From assembly GCA_023434465.1 (NCBI GenBank), contig JAEYSQ010000019.1, positions 1 to 42,095 of the forward strand: a stretch of DNA of 42,095 nucleotides, read 5' to 3'. The stretch is from Actinomycetes bacterium (lineage in GTDB: Bacteria; Actinomycetota; Thermoleophilia; Solirubrobacterales; 70-9). A program made the translations under genes and the position numbers. The notes under the pieces were generated by a model that saw only the letters and a program-made list of their open reading frames with translations, was not told where the DNA came from and searched no databases. This document shows positions 1 to 8,536 of the stretch, in pieces (position 1 is the stretch's first letter; each line of letters begins with the position of its first letter).

Positions 1-40
1 CCACCGGGACGGCGCCGGGTCGGGCCGGGGCCGGGGGGGG

Positions 41-97
41 GGTGGCCCCCAAAAACCTCCGGATTGAGGCCCGCCGCGAGGGTTTTGGGGGCACACC
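41..97. terminator. imperfect inverted repeat, possible terminator
   Basis: Arms at about 41-58 and 78-97 (GGTGGCCCCCAAAAACCTC against a near-perfect reverse complement) enclose a loop of about 20 nt. It lies about 50 nt beyond the stop codon of the first minus-strand hydrolase gene, where a terminator would be expected. On the minus strand the second arm carries the TTTTTGGGGG run but no clean U-tract follows. A run of ten G precedes it at about 33-42. What lies to the left of the window is unknown. Confidence 0.4.
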
Positions 98-144
98 ACC
101 GTCCCCGGACCCCTCGAACTGTCAGTCCGGGTCGGAGGCGAGCC

Positions 145-2505
145 CTACCTGACCTTGCCGTTTCGCTTGATCGTCAGCCGGGTGGTCTTCGGTCCGTTCC
201 AGCCACGCACGGTCACCTTGGCACCGGTCTTCTTCAGTCCCTTGACCTTGACCTTCTTCACGCGCTTCTTGCCCCGCTTGCGGACGACCTTGCGTTTCTT
301 CTTGTCCTTGAAGGCATTGCGGGCCTTCCTGGTGAGCTTGAAGGTGACCACGCCCTGCTTCTCGGCGTTGACCTTCACCCCGGTCTTCTTTGCGATCGTG
401 ACGTTCTTCAGGGGCTTCTTCGTACCCTTGATGACGAGGTTCACCGGACGGCAGAGGTTTACCCGGCGGCAGTCGAGGTTGAGCCTCAGGCTGGTGCCCT
501 TGACGGTTGCCTTCGCGGCCGGCCTCGGTGCTCCGTCGGGAGCCACGGATCCGATCGAGCTGTAGTCACCGGAAAGTTCGTATCCGGGGGGCAGGACCTT
601 CCTGGCCGGGGATTTGACCAGACCGCCGAGCGAACCGGGAGCTTCCCGGACCGGCAGCCGGACCTCGACGTTGCTGACCGTGACGTCGCGCTGATCGTTC
701 GAGGGCCGGACGTAGGAAAGAGCCGAAGCGATGCCGGTCTGACCGTCCTTCGGCAGCAGCTGCAGTCGAGCCTGCGTGCCAGGTTCGAAGTGGTAGACGT
801 TGCCGTGAAGCTGGATCACCTGGCGACCGCTCTTGTCGGGACGGTAGACGCCGCGGGCGACGATCCGCTGCTGGCTGCCGCTGATCTCGAGCAGGCGGGC
901 CGCGATCTGGGACTCGCCGCCGTTCTCGACCGAAACGTCGGCGATCACGGTCGGAGCTCCGGCGAGGGTGAAACCACCCGCCGGAGTGACCGGGAAGTCG
1001 TACTGGACGACGCCGGACTCGTCGGTCTTCGGCTGCTGGTTGCAGGCCGGGACCAGGGTCGTGAAGCCGCCGGCGATCACCGGGTCACCGCCGTCCCGGG
1101 CGATCACGCGGGAAGCGGGGTCGCTGATTCGCAGCTCGCCCGGTGAGAACTCCGCCCAGGTGGCCGCCGTGTAGGGACCACCGGAAGGCTGTTCGTACGG
1201 ACAGACCTGCGATTTGACCATGACGCCGTCGAACGGCTTGGTACCCTCGTCCATCAGGTAGTGCTGGAACCACTGCTTGACGATCTCGTAGCCCATCTCC
1301 TTGTCGACTTCACGGCCCTGGGCGTTAGCGCCGCTGACCGGAGCCCGTGGGTGGCCGATGTCGGCAAACAGCATGCTGACCGTGGAACCCGGGTGCCTCG
1401 CCTTGGTCCGGTTGTAGAACCGGATCGCTTCGTCGATCGGGAAGAGGTCGTCGGTGAGGCCCTCGGCGATGACCAGCGGGGCCGGGGGAATGCTGTCGTC
1501 GATGTAGTACGAAGAGTGGTGGGTGGTCATCTCGGAGACCATGGTCTCGCCGGCCGGGGTGTTGTATGGCTCGCCGGCGCTCATCAGGGTGCGCCAGCCG
1601 ACGATGTCGAATAGGGGATCGAAGCTGGTCCCGTTCTCGCCGCTGAAGCTGTCGCCGGCGCCGAAGAGCGCGTTGATGATCGCGGCCTTCATGACGCCGT
1701 AGGGCGCCTTGCCGTCAGGGCCGAGGTACGGAGCATCGGTGACGTAATCGAGGGTGCGACCGTTCGGTACCAGCGAGTAGGCGAAATCGGTGGGCGGGAC
1801 GATCGGAGCCGAGACCGCGATCTCCATGTCCTTGCCACCCGGGCTCTGCCAGGGGGCCAGGTCGCCGCCGGGGAGCATCACCCGGTTTTTCAGTGCGGCC
1901 AGCGACATCGACTTGGCGCCGCCGTAGGAAGCGCCGACCGTGCCGATCCGCTTCGGCAGGACGAGATTCTCGTCGGCCAGCACTCCGACCAGGTGCTGGG
2001 CGTCACGAACCTCGTAGCGGCTGTCCATCAGGTGGATGTAGCCGTCGTCACAGACCCCTGGATCGGCGGCGTTGAGGGTTGCGATTGCGTTCGCCTTGCC
2101 GCAGGAGAACTTGAAACCGCGTTCGGTCATCGAGAAGGCTGCCATGCCGGCGTCGGTGAACCGCTTGAGGTCACCATCGGGGCCTTCCTTGCCACCTCCG
2201 AAGCCATGGAAGTACATGGCGAGCGGGTAAGGGCCGGGGCCGAAATCGTCCTCGTTGGGGAGGACCACGTTGATGTCGATCGGCGTGCCGTCGAAGCTCG
2301 GAACCGTGTTGGCGACAGCGTCGTTCACGCCAGGAGCCGCGTTCGGATCGCCGCCGGGACCGCGGCAGATGGTGCGGCCGTCGGGCTGGGCGAGCGTGAC
2401 GCAAGGGATCTCCCCACCGAAGATCGAGGCTGGCGGTGCCGCCTGGGCCTGCTGGACGACGACGAACATGAACAACGCAACAAGCGCTACCGCGAACTTA
2501 CGCAT
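145..2505 (-). CDS. exported S15/CocE-type serine hydrolase with basic C-terminal tail (paralog 1)
   Basis: A 786-residue alpha/beta hydrolase of the X-Pro dipeptidyl-peptidase/CocE-NonD superfamily, predicted to be secreted. Residues 1-22 form a signal peptide (MRKF then a hydrophobic core, ending AQA). The nucleophile elbow GASYGG places Ser193; the other triad members are probably Asp352 or Asp353 (GLTDDLFP) and His385 (DIGHP). A beta-sandwich domain follows (about 520-690). The last ~100 residues are extremely Lys/Arg-rich and may bind the cell wall or anionic polymers. The ATG at 2505 was chosen over an upstream in-frame start because the signal peptide begins there and an AGGGA lies just before it. 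It is the last of three tandem paralogs on this strand. Substrate (peptide, ester or antibiotic) cannot be read from the sequence. Confidence 0.8.
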   Translation of the reverse strand: MRKFAVALVALFMFVVVQQAQAAPPASIFGGEIPCVTLAQPDGRTICRGPGGDPNAAPGVNDAVANTVPSFDGTPIDINVVLPNEDDFGPGPYPLAMYFHGFGGGKEGPDGDLKRFTDAGMAAFSMTERGFKFSCGKANAIATLNAADPGVCDDGYIHLMDSRYEVRDAQHLVGVLADENLVLPKRIGTVGASYGGAKSMSLAALKNRVMLPGGDLAPWQSPGGKDMEIAVSAPIVPPTDFAYSLVPNGRTLDYVTDAPYLGPDGKAPYGVMKAAIINALFGAGDSFSGENGTSFDPLFDIVGWRTLMSAGEPYNTPAGETMVSEMTTHHSSYYIDDSIPPAPLVIAEGLTDDLFPIDEAIRFYNRTKARHPGSTVSMLFADIGHPRAPVSGANAQGREVDKEMGYEIVKQWFQHYLMDEGTKPFDGVMVKSQVCPYEQPSGGPYTAATWAEFSPGELRISDPASRVIARDGGDPVIAGGFTTLVPACNQQPKTDESGVVQYDFPVTPAGGFTLAGAPTVIADVSVENGGESQIAARLLEISGSQQRIVARGVYRPDKSGRQVIQLHGNVYHFEPGTQARLQLLPKDGQTGIASALSYVRPSNDQRDVTVSNVEVRLPVREAPGSLGGLVKSPARKVLPPGYELSGDYSSIGSVAPDGAPRPAAKATVKGTSLRLNLDCRRVNLCRPVNLVIKGTKKPLKNVTIAKKTGVKVNAEKQGVVTFKLTRKARNAFKDKKKRKVVRKRGKKRVKKVKVKGLKKTGAKVTVRGWNGPKTTRLTIKRNGKVR

Positions 2506-2637
2506 CTGATCCCTGGTTCTCCCTATTTGGTTGGTGCCGCTCCCTGCGGCTTCCCTTTGAAACACGGGCCAGAGCCGATCGGCTCACCCGCTGCTCGTTC
2601 AGAGTACCCCAAAGAACGAAGGCGGGTGCAACGAAAA

Positions 2638-2659
2638 GGGCCCCGCGCCAGCGGGGCCC
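2638..2659 (-). terminator. Rho-independent terminator of the second hydrolase gene
   Basis: A perfect 9-bp stem (GGGCCCCGC / GCGGGGCCC) with a 4-nt loop lies 37 nt past the stop codon at 2696. On the minus strand it is followed by TTTTCG, the best U-tract of any hairpin in the window. It separates the second hydrolase gene from the promoter region of the first (2506-2637). That region also holds the 14-bp perfect palindrome GAGCCGATCGGCTC at 2572-2585. Confidence 0.75.
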
Positions 2660-2695
2660 TTCTCGCTTCAGAGGAGGTGCTTCCCCTGGACGGGA

Positions 2696-5101
2696 CTATC
2701 TGACTTTCCCAACCCGCTTCACGTTCACGAAGCCGGAGTTCTTTCCGCCGATCACGACCCGGGTCCTGAGCTTCCTCAGGCCCTTGACCTTGACCACCTT
2801 GACGCGCTTCTTGCCGCGCTTGCGAACGACCTTCCGCTTCCTCGTGTCCTTGAACAGCTTGCGGGCCTTGTTGGTCAGCTTGAAGCGGACCGTCACGGTC
2901 TTGCCGGCCTTGCTCCGGACGTTGCCCTTGGCGGCGAGCTTGACGCCCTTGCCCTTGCCGCGCTTCGGGGCGCCCTTGAAGACGACCCTGGCGCGAGCGC
3001 AACGATCGTTCGCCGCCGCGCAGAACACGCGGGCGGTCAGGAACTTGCCCTTGACCGTGGCCTTGGCGATCTTGATCTTGCCGACAACCGGGATCGGGGT
3101 GCAGTCGCCTCCACCCGGTCCGGTCGTGCCCGCGGGGCAAGGGTAACCCTCCGCCACATACTCGGCGATCGTCTGCGAGCCGATCGCCTCGTTGCCGGGT
3201 GCGATCTCGACGCCCGGACGATCCGGCAGGACCCGTTTGGCCGGGGCGGTCACCAGTCCACCGAGCGAACCGGGAGCCTCCTGGACCGGGATCCTCAGGG
3301 TCAGATCTTCGATCGTCGCCGGCTGCTGGTTGTTCGACGGACGGCCGAAGTTGGCCAGAAGTCCGGCTACCGGATCGGCGTTACCGCCGTCGAAGGGCAA
3401 AAGCTCCAGACGCAGCTTGTGGCCTTCTTCGACATGCCAGCCGTTCGGGTTGAGTTGGAAGACCTGGAAGCCGCTGCTGGCGGGACGCCAGATAGCGCGG
3501 TTGATCAGGATCTTCGTGCTGCCGTCAGCCGAGACGTCGACCAAACGGGCGGCCAGTTGCGAATCGTCGCCGGCCTGGGTGATCTTGGCGATCACGGTCG
3601 GCGAGCCCATCACGGTGTAGCCGCCGGCCGGGGCCGGGTCTGTTTCGTAGTTGGCGGTGCCCGGTTCCTGGGCGCCAGCCGGAGCGGCGCAGGCGACTCC
3701 AGCCGGGGCCGGGTTGAAGGCGGCGCCGACGGCACGGTCGCCACCGTCCGGCTGGACAGTCTGGGCATCGTCACCCTTGACCAGGATCTCGCCCGGCGAC
3801 TGGTTGACCCAGTTGTCGGTCACGAACGGGCCGCCGTCCGGATCCGCGTTCGGGCAGACCTGGGTGAAGGTGGTCACGTTCGAGTCGGGCTGTGTGCCTT
3901 CGTCGGCGAGGTAGAAGTCGACCCACTGGTTCTCGAGAGTGGTCAGTGCGCCGGTGACCTCGGAACCGTTCTGGCCTCGCATGTGACCGAACGAACCGAA
4001 GAAGAGTCCGATCGGGCTGCTGGGGTGTTCGGCCCGGGTCCGGTTGTAGTACCGGGTTGCCTCGTTGGCCGGGAACAGGTCATCGGTGAAACCGGAGCTG
4101 ATCAGCAGGGGGGCCGGAGCCTGGCTGTGATCGATGTAGTACGACGAGTGGTGCGAGGTGACCTCGTCCAGCATCTGCTCGGCAGCAGGTTCACCGTCGT
4201 AGGGCTCACCACCGTCCATGAAGGCCTTCCAGCCCGCCAGGTCGGCTTCTGGCTGCTCGCCGGCCGGGGTGTAGTAACCGGGGGCGGTCAGTCCGGAGAG
4301 GTATAGGCCGTTCACGTAGGACTGCTTCATGACTCCGAAGCGGCCGTAGTAGGAGGCGTCCTCGATGTAGTCGATGTTCGATCCGTTGGGGACCAGCGAG
4401 TAAGCCAGGTCCGTCCACGGGATGTTCGGAGTGGCGACCGCGAGGCTCATCGGGGTGCCTTCGGGGCTGGTCCAGGCATCGTAGGTCCCGTCGGGGAGCA
4501 TGATGCGATCCTTGAGCGCTGCGAGCGCCATCGACATTCCACCGCCGTAGCTGCCGCCAGTCGCGGCGATCCGGGTCGGGAGCACGAGGTTCTCGTCGAC
4601 CAGGACGCCGGCGAAGATCTGGGCGTCACGGACTTCGTAGCGCGAGTCGTCGAGCCGGACGAAACCCTTGGTTTCGCAGTCCGGGTCCGCCGCCTTGGAA
4701 GTCGCGGTGCCGCAGGATTCATGGAATCCGCGGTTGGTCTGGGAGAGCACTGCGTAGCCGCGACTCAACCACCGGTTCATCGTCGGGAAGTTGATCTTGC
4801 CACCGCCGTAGCCGTGAAACATGTAGACCAGCGGGTACGGGCCGGCACCATGTTCGCCCTCGTCAGGGAAGGCCACGTTGACGTCGATCGGCACGCCGTC
4901 GAACGACTCGACCGTGCTCCGCACGTCGGCGTTCTGGTTGTGCTGGCCGGTGCCGCACCAGGTCTGGCCGTCGGCGGCGCCGCCAACCTGGGTGGTGCAG
5001 GCGATGTCTCCGTCAAAGACCGAGGTGGGTGGTGCCGCCTGGGCGGTCGAAGCAATGAAAAGGCCGCCCAGAAGGGCAAAAAGCACTGCGAGCTTGCGCA
5101 T
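2696..5101 (-). CDS. exported S15/CocE-type serine hydrolase with basic C-terminal tail (paralog 2)
   Basis: An 801-residue secreted alpha/beta hydrolase, paralogous to both neighbours. Residues 1-22 are a signal peptide (MRKLAV, ending AQA). The nucleophile is Ser184 in GGSYGG; Asp340 or Asp341 (SGFTDDLFP) and His373 (SFGHMRG) complete the probable triad. The oxyanion-strand motif MFHGYGGGK is at about 94-102. A C-terminal beta-sandwich is followed by a Lys/Arg-rich tail whose final third (KRKVVRKRGKKRVK) is almost identical to paralog 1. The ATG at 5101 is preceded by GGAG eight nt upstream. The gene has its own terminator and probably its own promoter, so the three genes look like separate units rather than one operon. 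Confidence 0.8.
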   Translation of the reverse strand: MRKLAVLFALLGGLFIASTAQAAPPTSVFDGDIACTTQVGGAADGQTWCGTGQHNQNADVRSTVESFDGVPIDVNVAFPDEGEHGAGPYPLVYMFHGYGGGKINFPTMNRWLSRGYAVLSQTNRGFHESCGTATSKAADPDCETKGFVRLDDSRYEVRDAQIFAGVLVDENLVLPTRIAATGGSYGGGMSMALAALKDRIMLPDGTYDAWTSPEGTPMSLAVATPNIPWTDLAYSLVPNGSNIDYIEDASYYGRFGVMKQSYVNGLYLSGLTAPGYYTPAGEQPEADLAGWKAFMDGGEPYDGEPAAEQMLDEVTSHHSSYYIDHSQAPAPLLISSGFTDDLFPANEATRYYNRTRAEHPSSPIGLFFGSFGHMRGQNGSEVTGALTTLENQWVDFYLADEGTQPDSNVTTFTQVCPNADPDGGPFVTDNWVNQSPGEILVKGDDAQTVQPDGGDRAVGAAFNPAPAGVACAAPAGAQEPGTANYETDPAPAGGYTVMGSPTVIAKITQAGDDSQLAARLVDVSADGSTKILINRAIWRPASSGFQVFQLNPNGWHVEEGHKLRLELLPFDGGNADPVAGLLANFGRPSNNQQPATIEDLTLRIPVQEAPGSLGGLVTAPAKRVLPDRPGVEIAPGNEAIGSQTIAEYVAEGYPCPAGTTGPGGGDCTPIPVVGKIKIAKATVKGKFLTARVFCAAANDRCARARVVFKGAPKRGKGKGVKLAAKGNVRSKAGKTVTVRFKLTNKARKLFKDTRKRKVVRKRGKKRVKVVKVKGLRKLRTRVVIGGKNSGFVNVKRVGKVR

Positions 5102-5150
5102 CGGTTCTCCGGTTCTCTCCTGTTAAGTTCCCTGCCTCGGGCCGTTCCCG

Positions 5151-5195
5151 GGGCGGGGTCACTCTATAGAACGCCCCGGTACCGGACAAGTTGCG
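5151..5195 (-). promoter_or_regulatory. possible promoter of the second hydrolase gene
   Basis: On the minus strand TTGTCC is followed after 17 nt by TAGAGT, which fits an actinobacterial TTGAcA-N17-TAnnnT promoter, about 65 nt before the ATG at 5101. The same stretch holds the short inverted repeat CCGGGGCG / CGCCCCGG around the -10 box; this could be an operator or the terminator of the upstream gene. Confidence 0.35.
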
Positions 5196-5239
5196 AAACG
5201 CAGCTACCGGACGCGTTCACCAGAGAACCGGACGTCGGG

Positions 5240-7543
5240 TTAGCGCTTGCGGGCGATCTTCACGACCCGCCTCACCGTCTTCTTCGAAAGACCCTTCGGC
5301 TTGACCGTCACCTTGACCGCGAGCCTTCGACCGCGAGTCCTCTTGAGAACCTTCCTGGCCCGTCTGGTCAGGCGGGTCCCGGCGAACCGCGCCTTGCCCG
5401 GTTTCACCTTTACGCGGGCGAACCGGGCGAGAGTCCCGCGGTTCTTTCGCGCTGCGCCGCTCACGGTGATCTGGGCCTTCGGGCAGTTCGTCGCCACTTT
5501 CGGGCACCGGACCCTGATCCGGAGGCGCTGACCCCTGATTAGCAACTTGCCGATCGCGATCCGCTTCTTCTTTACGGTCGGCTTCGGCTGCTCGACCGGC
5601 GGCTCGTAATCGTCGATCGGGACCTTGGGCCCGTACCCCGGAGCGAGCTTCACGCCGGGACGGTCGGGGAGCACCCTGGCGGCCGGTTTCTTGACCATGC
5701 CCCCGGCCGACCCCGGCCGGTCGGCGACCGGGATCCGGAGGTCGAGGTCGGTGATCGTGGCATCGGTCTGACCGTTCGAGGGCCGACCGTAGTTGAGGAT
5801 TCCGCCGGCGGGAAGCGAGGCGTCCCGGGCCAGCAGCTCCAGCCGCAGGACATGCCCTTGCTCGACCTTCCAGGCGTTGGGGTGGAGCTGGAAGACTTGG
5901 AAGCCGCTTCCCTGGGGGCGCCAGAGCCCCCGGGCGACCAGCAGCTTCGTGTTGCCGCCGGGCGCCACGTCGACGAGCCGGGCGGCGATCTGTGAATTGG
6001 TGCCTTGCTGGCTGATCTTCGCAACCACGGTCGGGGAACCGAGCACCGTGAAGCCGCCGGCCGGTGCCGGTTCGGTTTCGTAGTTGGCCGTGCCGGCCTC
6101 CTGCGCGCCCGGTGCGGTGGAGCAGGCCTGGCCGGTCGGAGCCGGGTTGAAGATGCCGCCGGTCAGTGGATTACCGCTCGTGGCCGAGACGGTCCGGGCC
6201 GACCCGGACAGCAGACGGATCTCGCCAGGTGAGATCGATGCCCAGTCGCCGGCCACATGGGCATCACCGGCCGGGGCGTTTGCCGGGCAGGTCTGCCGCA
6301 GCGCCCGTACGTCGGAGGCTGGCGGCGCTCCTTCGCTCTTGAGATAGAAGTCGACCCACTGGTTCTCGAGGTTCTGCTGGTAGGTGGCGGCGTCGGCCTT
6401 GTTCATCCCGCGCATGTGTCCGGAATTCGGACCGAAGAGCAGCCCGATCTTCGCGTCCGGGTGTTCGGCCCGGGTGCGGTTGTAGAACCGGATCGCTTCG
6501 TCGGCCGGGAACAGGTCGTCGGTGAACCCCGAGTAGATGAGCAGTGGGGCCGGCTCGACGCTGTGGTCGATGTAGTAGGACGAGTGGTTGGTCTTGATCT
6601 CGTCGAGGATTGCCTGCGCCTCAGCCTTGCCGTCGTACGGTTCGCCGGCGTCGAGTAGTCCCTTCCAGCCCGTCAGGTCGGCACCGGGGTCCTCGCCTGG
6701 GAGCACGTAGAAGCCTTCGCCGGCGGTGTTGCCGAGCGTGTAGAGCAGGTTGACCCAGGATTCCTTCATCACACCGAACCGGCCGAAGTAGGATGAATCC
6801 TCGATGTAGTCGAGGGTGCTGCCGTTTGGTACCAGTGAGTAGGCGAGGTCGGTCCAGGGAATGCTCGGGATCGCGACGGCGAGGCTCATCGGCTCACCAC
6901 CCGGGCTTTCCCATCCGGTCAGGGAGCCGTCCGGCAGCATGACCCGATTCTTGAGAGCCGCGAGCGCCATCGAGAGGCCGCCTCCGTAGGAGCCGCCGCT
7001 GGAAGCGATCCCGTCCGGCTCGACCAGACCGTCGTCGACCAGGAGTCCGGCGAGGTGCTGCGCGTCTCGCACCTCGTAGCGGGTGTCGAGCAGGTGGATG
7101 TAGCCGTTCTCGCAGGCCGAACCTCCGGCCAGCCGTGAGGCGAGGCTGCCGCAGGATTCGTGGAAGCCGCGATCGGTCATCGAGAAGACCGCATAGCCCC
7201 GGCTCAGCCAGCGCTGCATGTTCTGGAAGGTCGACTTGGACCCGGCCCAGCCGTGGAAGATCGTCATCGCGGGATAGGGGCCGTCGGGACCGGATTCCGG
7301 TTCGGGTGGAAGGGCGAAGTTGACGTCGATCGGGGTCCCGTCCCAGGAGGCGACGGTGCTCCGCGAGAGTGCCGACGAGGTTCCCGTGCCGCACCAGCGC
7401 TGGCCGGCGTACTCGCTGCCCGCCGCCTGGGTCGTACAGGTCACGGCGCCGTCAAAGGCTTCACTGACTGCCGCCTGAGCCTGGACTCCCGAGAAAAGAC
7501 AGGCGGTGACGAGTACTGCGACGGCGACGGCCAACTTGCGCAT
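5240..7543 (-). CDS. exported S15/CocE-type serine hydrolase with basic C-terminal tail (paralog 3)
   Basis: A 767-residue secreted alpha/beta hydrolase of the same family as the next two genes downstream. The signal peptide spans about residues 1-25 (MRKLAVAVAV, ending AQA). The nucleophile is Ser185 (GGSYGGG), with Asp342 or Asp343 (SGFTDDLFP) and His376 (NSGHMRG). A C-terminal beta-sandwich and a basic tail (about 670-767) follow. The tail is more diverged than those of paralogs 1 and 2, ending KTVRRVVKIARKR. The ATG at 7543 is preceded by a strong GGAGGGAA ribosome-binding site, so the longer in-frame start was rejected. Being first and most diverged, it may be the older copy; that is inference. 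Confidence 0.8.
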   Translation of the reverse strand: MRKLAVAVAVLVTACLFSGVQAQAAVSEAFDGAVTCTTQAAGSEYAGQRWCGTGTSSALSRSTVASWDGTPIDVNFALPPEPESGPDGPYPAMTIFHGWAGSKSTFQNMQRWLSRGYAVFSMTDRGFHESCGSLASRLAGGSACENGYIHLLDTRYEVRDAQHLAGLLVDDGLVEPDGIASSGGSYGGGLSMALAALKNRVMLPDGSLTGWESPGGEPMSLAVAIPSIPWTDLAYSLVPNGSTLDYIEDSSYFGRFGVMKESWVNLLYTLGNTAGEGFYVLPGEDPGADLTGWKGLLDAGEPYDGKAEAQAILDEIKTNHSSYYIDHSVEPAPLLIYSGFTDDLFPADEAIRFYNRTRAEHPDAKIGLLFGPNSGHMRGMNKADAATYQQNLENQWVDFYLKSEGAPPASDVRALRQTCPANAPAGDAHVAGDWASISPGEIRLLSGSARTVSATSGNPLTGGIFNPAPTGQACSTAPGAQEAGTANYETEPAPAGGFTVLGSPTVVAKISQQGTNSQIAARLVDVAPGGNTKLLVARGLWRPQGSGFQVFQLHPNAWKVEQGHVLRLELLARDASLPAGGILNYGRPSNGQTDATITDLDLRIPVADRPGSAGGMVKKPAARVLPDRPGVKLAPGYGPKVPIDDYEPPVEQPKPTVKKKRIAIGKLLIRGQRLRIRVRCPKVATNCPKAQITVSGAARKNRGTLARFARVKVKPGKARFAGTRLTRRARKVLKRTRGRRLAVKVTVKPKGLSKKTVRRVVKIARKR

Positions 7544-7680
7544 CGATTCCCTCCGGATGGTTTCCCTGATGCCTGAAACGAGACTGCCACCCATATAACC
7601 GAATGAGCCGATCGTCAAACCTGAATGGTTGGCTGGCTCCGCCGGCTGGCGATTCCGGCCTAGCGCGGAGCGGGTGGAAC

Positions 7681-7710
7681 TGGGAGGGCGGGTCGACCCC
7701 GCCCGACTCC
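7681..7710 (-). repeat. dispersed palindromic element, copy A (core only)
   Basis: TGGGAGGGCGGGTCGACC followed by CCGCCCGACTCC contains the hairpin GGGCGGG / CCCGCCC. The reverse complement matches the core of copies at 8447-8525, 10974-11003 and 21738-21816. It sits immediately 3' of the tRNA-Gln gene, so it could also serve as its terminator. Confidence 0.6.
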
Positions 7711-7722
7711 TGTCAAGCCCAG

Positions 7723-7794
7723 CTCCGGAGGGAGGACTCGAACCTCCACTGCCGGGACCAAAACCCGGTGTGCTACCGATTACACCACCCCGGA
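7723..7794 (-). tRNA. tRNA-Gln (anticodon TTG)
   Basis: A 72-nt tRNA that folds by eye. The acceptor stem is TCCGGGG / CTCCGGA with one G-U pair, the D stem GTGT / GCAC, and the anticodon stem CCGGG / CCCGG with loop TTTTGGT. The T arm is GGAGG-TTCGAGT-CCTCC and the discriminator base is G. The anticodon TTG lies at 7759-7761 and reads CAA (CAG by wobble). The 3' CCA is not encoded. It is a single isolated tRNA gene between the hydrolase cluster and the HdeD-like gene. Confidence 0.95.
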
Positions 7795-7826
7795 ATCGCG
7801 CCTGACTCTACCTCCGACGGCCGGGA

Positions 7827-7832
7827 TAGGCT
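7827..7832 (+). promoter_or_regulatory. -10 box TAGGCT, leaderless start
   Basis: TAGGCT lies exactly 6 nt before the ATG at 7839, so transcription should begin at or next to the start codon. No convincing ribosome-binding site is present. No clear -35 element is seen. Confidence 0.5.
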
Positions 7833-7838
7833 CTCTTC

Positions 7839-8396
7839 ATGACCTATGAAGAGGAAGTCCAGAAGGATGTGAAGCGCGCGGCCGGGCTCTATACCGGCAT
7901 CGGGGTCCTGATGATCCTGCTCGGCGCATTCGCTGTTCTGATCCCGAATGTCGCTTCCTGGGGGATGACCGTGCTGATCGGCTGGATCCTCGTGATCGGG
8001 GCGGCTTTCCTGTTCGCCTGGTCTTTCACCGCGCCGGGCGCGCTCAATGTGATCGTCCGGGTCGCCTGGTCCATCCTGACCCTGGCAGCGGGTCTCTTCC
8101 TCCTGATCAACCCCGACAAGGGCGCCAAGGCCCTGACTCTGATCCTGATCATCTACTTCCTTGCCTCCGGTGTGATCCGGCTCGCCGCCGCCTTCGCGCA
8201 GCGGGGAATCCGCGGCGCCGGATGGCTGGGTCTGAGCGGTGCTCTCTCGGTGATCATCGGCCTGATCTTCCTTGTCGATTACCCGCAGTCGGCCGATTGG
8301 GCGATCGGCCTGCTGGTCGGCATCGACCTGATATTCGGAGGCTGGACCCTGATCCTCCTCTCGCAGGAAGCCAAGGACGAAGCCCTGGCCAGCTGA
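7839..8396 (+). CDS. HdeD/DUF308 family membrane protein
   Basis: A 185-residue integral membrane protein with six predicted transmembrane helices in three hairpin pairs: about 15-35 and 41-62, 70-90 and 97-118, 126-145 and 151-175. This is the length and repeat layout of the HdeD/DUF308 family. E. coli HdeD is linked to acid resistance at high cell density, but most actinobacterial members are uncharacterised. The N-terminus is short and charged (MTYEEEVQKDVKRA). The gene stands alone between the tRNA and glmU. Its probable -10 box is 6 nt from the ATG, suggesting a leaderless mRNA. Confidence 0.75.
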   Translation: MTYEEEVQKDVKRAAGLYTGIGVLMILLGAFAVLIPNVASWGMTVLIGWILVIGAAFLFAWSFTAPGALNVIVRVAWSILTLAAGLFLLINPDKGAKALTLILIIYFLASGVIRLAAAFAQRGIRGAGWLGLSGALSVIIGLIFLVDYPQSADWAIGLLVGIDLIFGGWTLILLSQEAKDEALAS

Positions 8397-8446
8397 CGTT
8401 CTGCCCGGGGGTTGGCTGGGAGGCGGGGCGCAGCGAAGCAAGCATT

Positions 8447-8525
8447 GCGGAGCCGGCCCGACCATTTTTGGGTGTCGCGGGCCGGCGGGTTTGCCTGGGA
8501 GGGCGGGTTGGACCCCGCCCGACTT
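8447..8525 (-). repeat. dispersed two-hairpin element, copy B (79 bp)
   Basis: The reverse complement of this segment matches 21738-21816 at about 68 of 79 positions by eye. It has two hairpins: GGGCGGG / CCCGCCC (8501-8507, 8514-8520) and GCCGGCCCG / CGGGCCGGC (8452-8460, 8478-8486). It ends directly on the -10 box of glmU, so it may influence that promoter. Confidence 0.75.
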
Positions 8526-8530
8526 ATTAT
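8525..8530 (+). promoter_or_regulatory. -10 box TATTAT of glmU, leaderless start
   Basis: TATTAT is followed by 6 nt and then the GTG at 8537. With normal -10 to start spacing the transcript would begin on the start codon. The box abuts repeat copy B, which occupies the -35 position. Confidence 0.55.
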
Positions 8531-8536
8531 GTCCCT

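Noticed and set aside
64..1146. Long plus-strand open frame opposite the first hydrolase gene, and many similar antisense frames
   Set aside because: High GC makes long antisense frames common; these lack conserved motifs and starts, while the opposite strand encodes clear protein families.
2572..2585. Shared motif GAGCCGATC upstream of hydrolase paralogs 1 and 3 as a common operator
   Set aside because: It is a perfect palindrome only at 2572-2585; the copy near 7606 is half a site and none was seen before paralog 2. Chance is likely in GC-rich DNA.
8222..8536. N-terminal extension of glmU overlapping the HdeD-like gene
   Set aside because: GlmU homology begins just after 8537 and the extension would run through another gene, a repeat element and the promoter.
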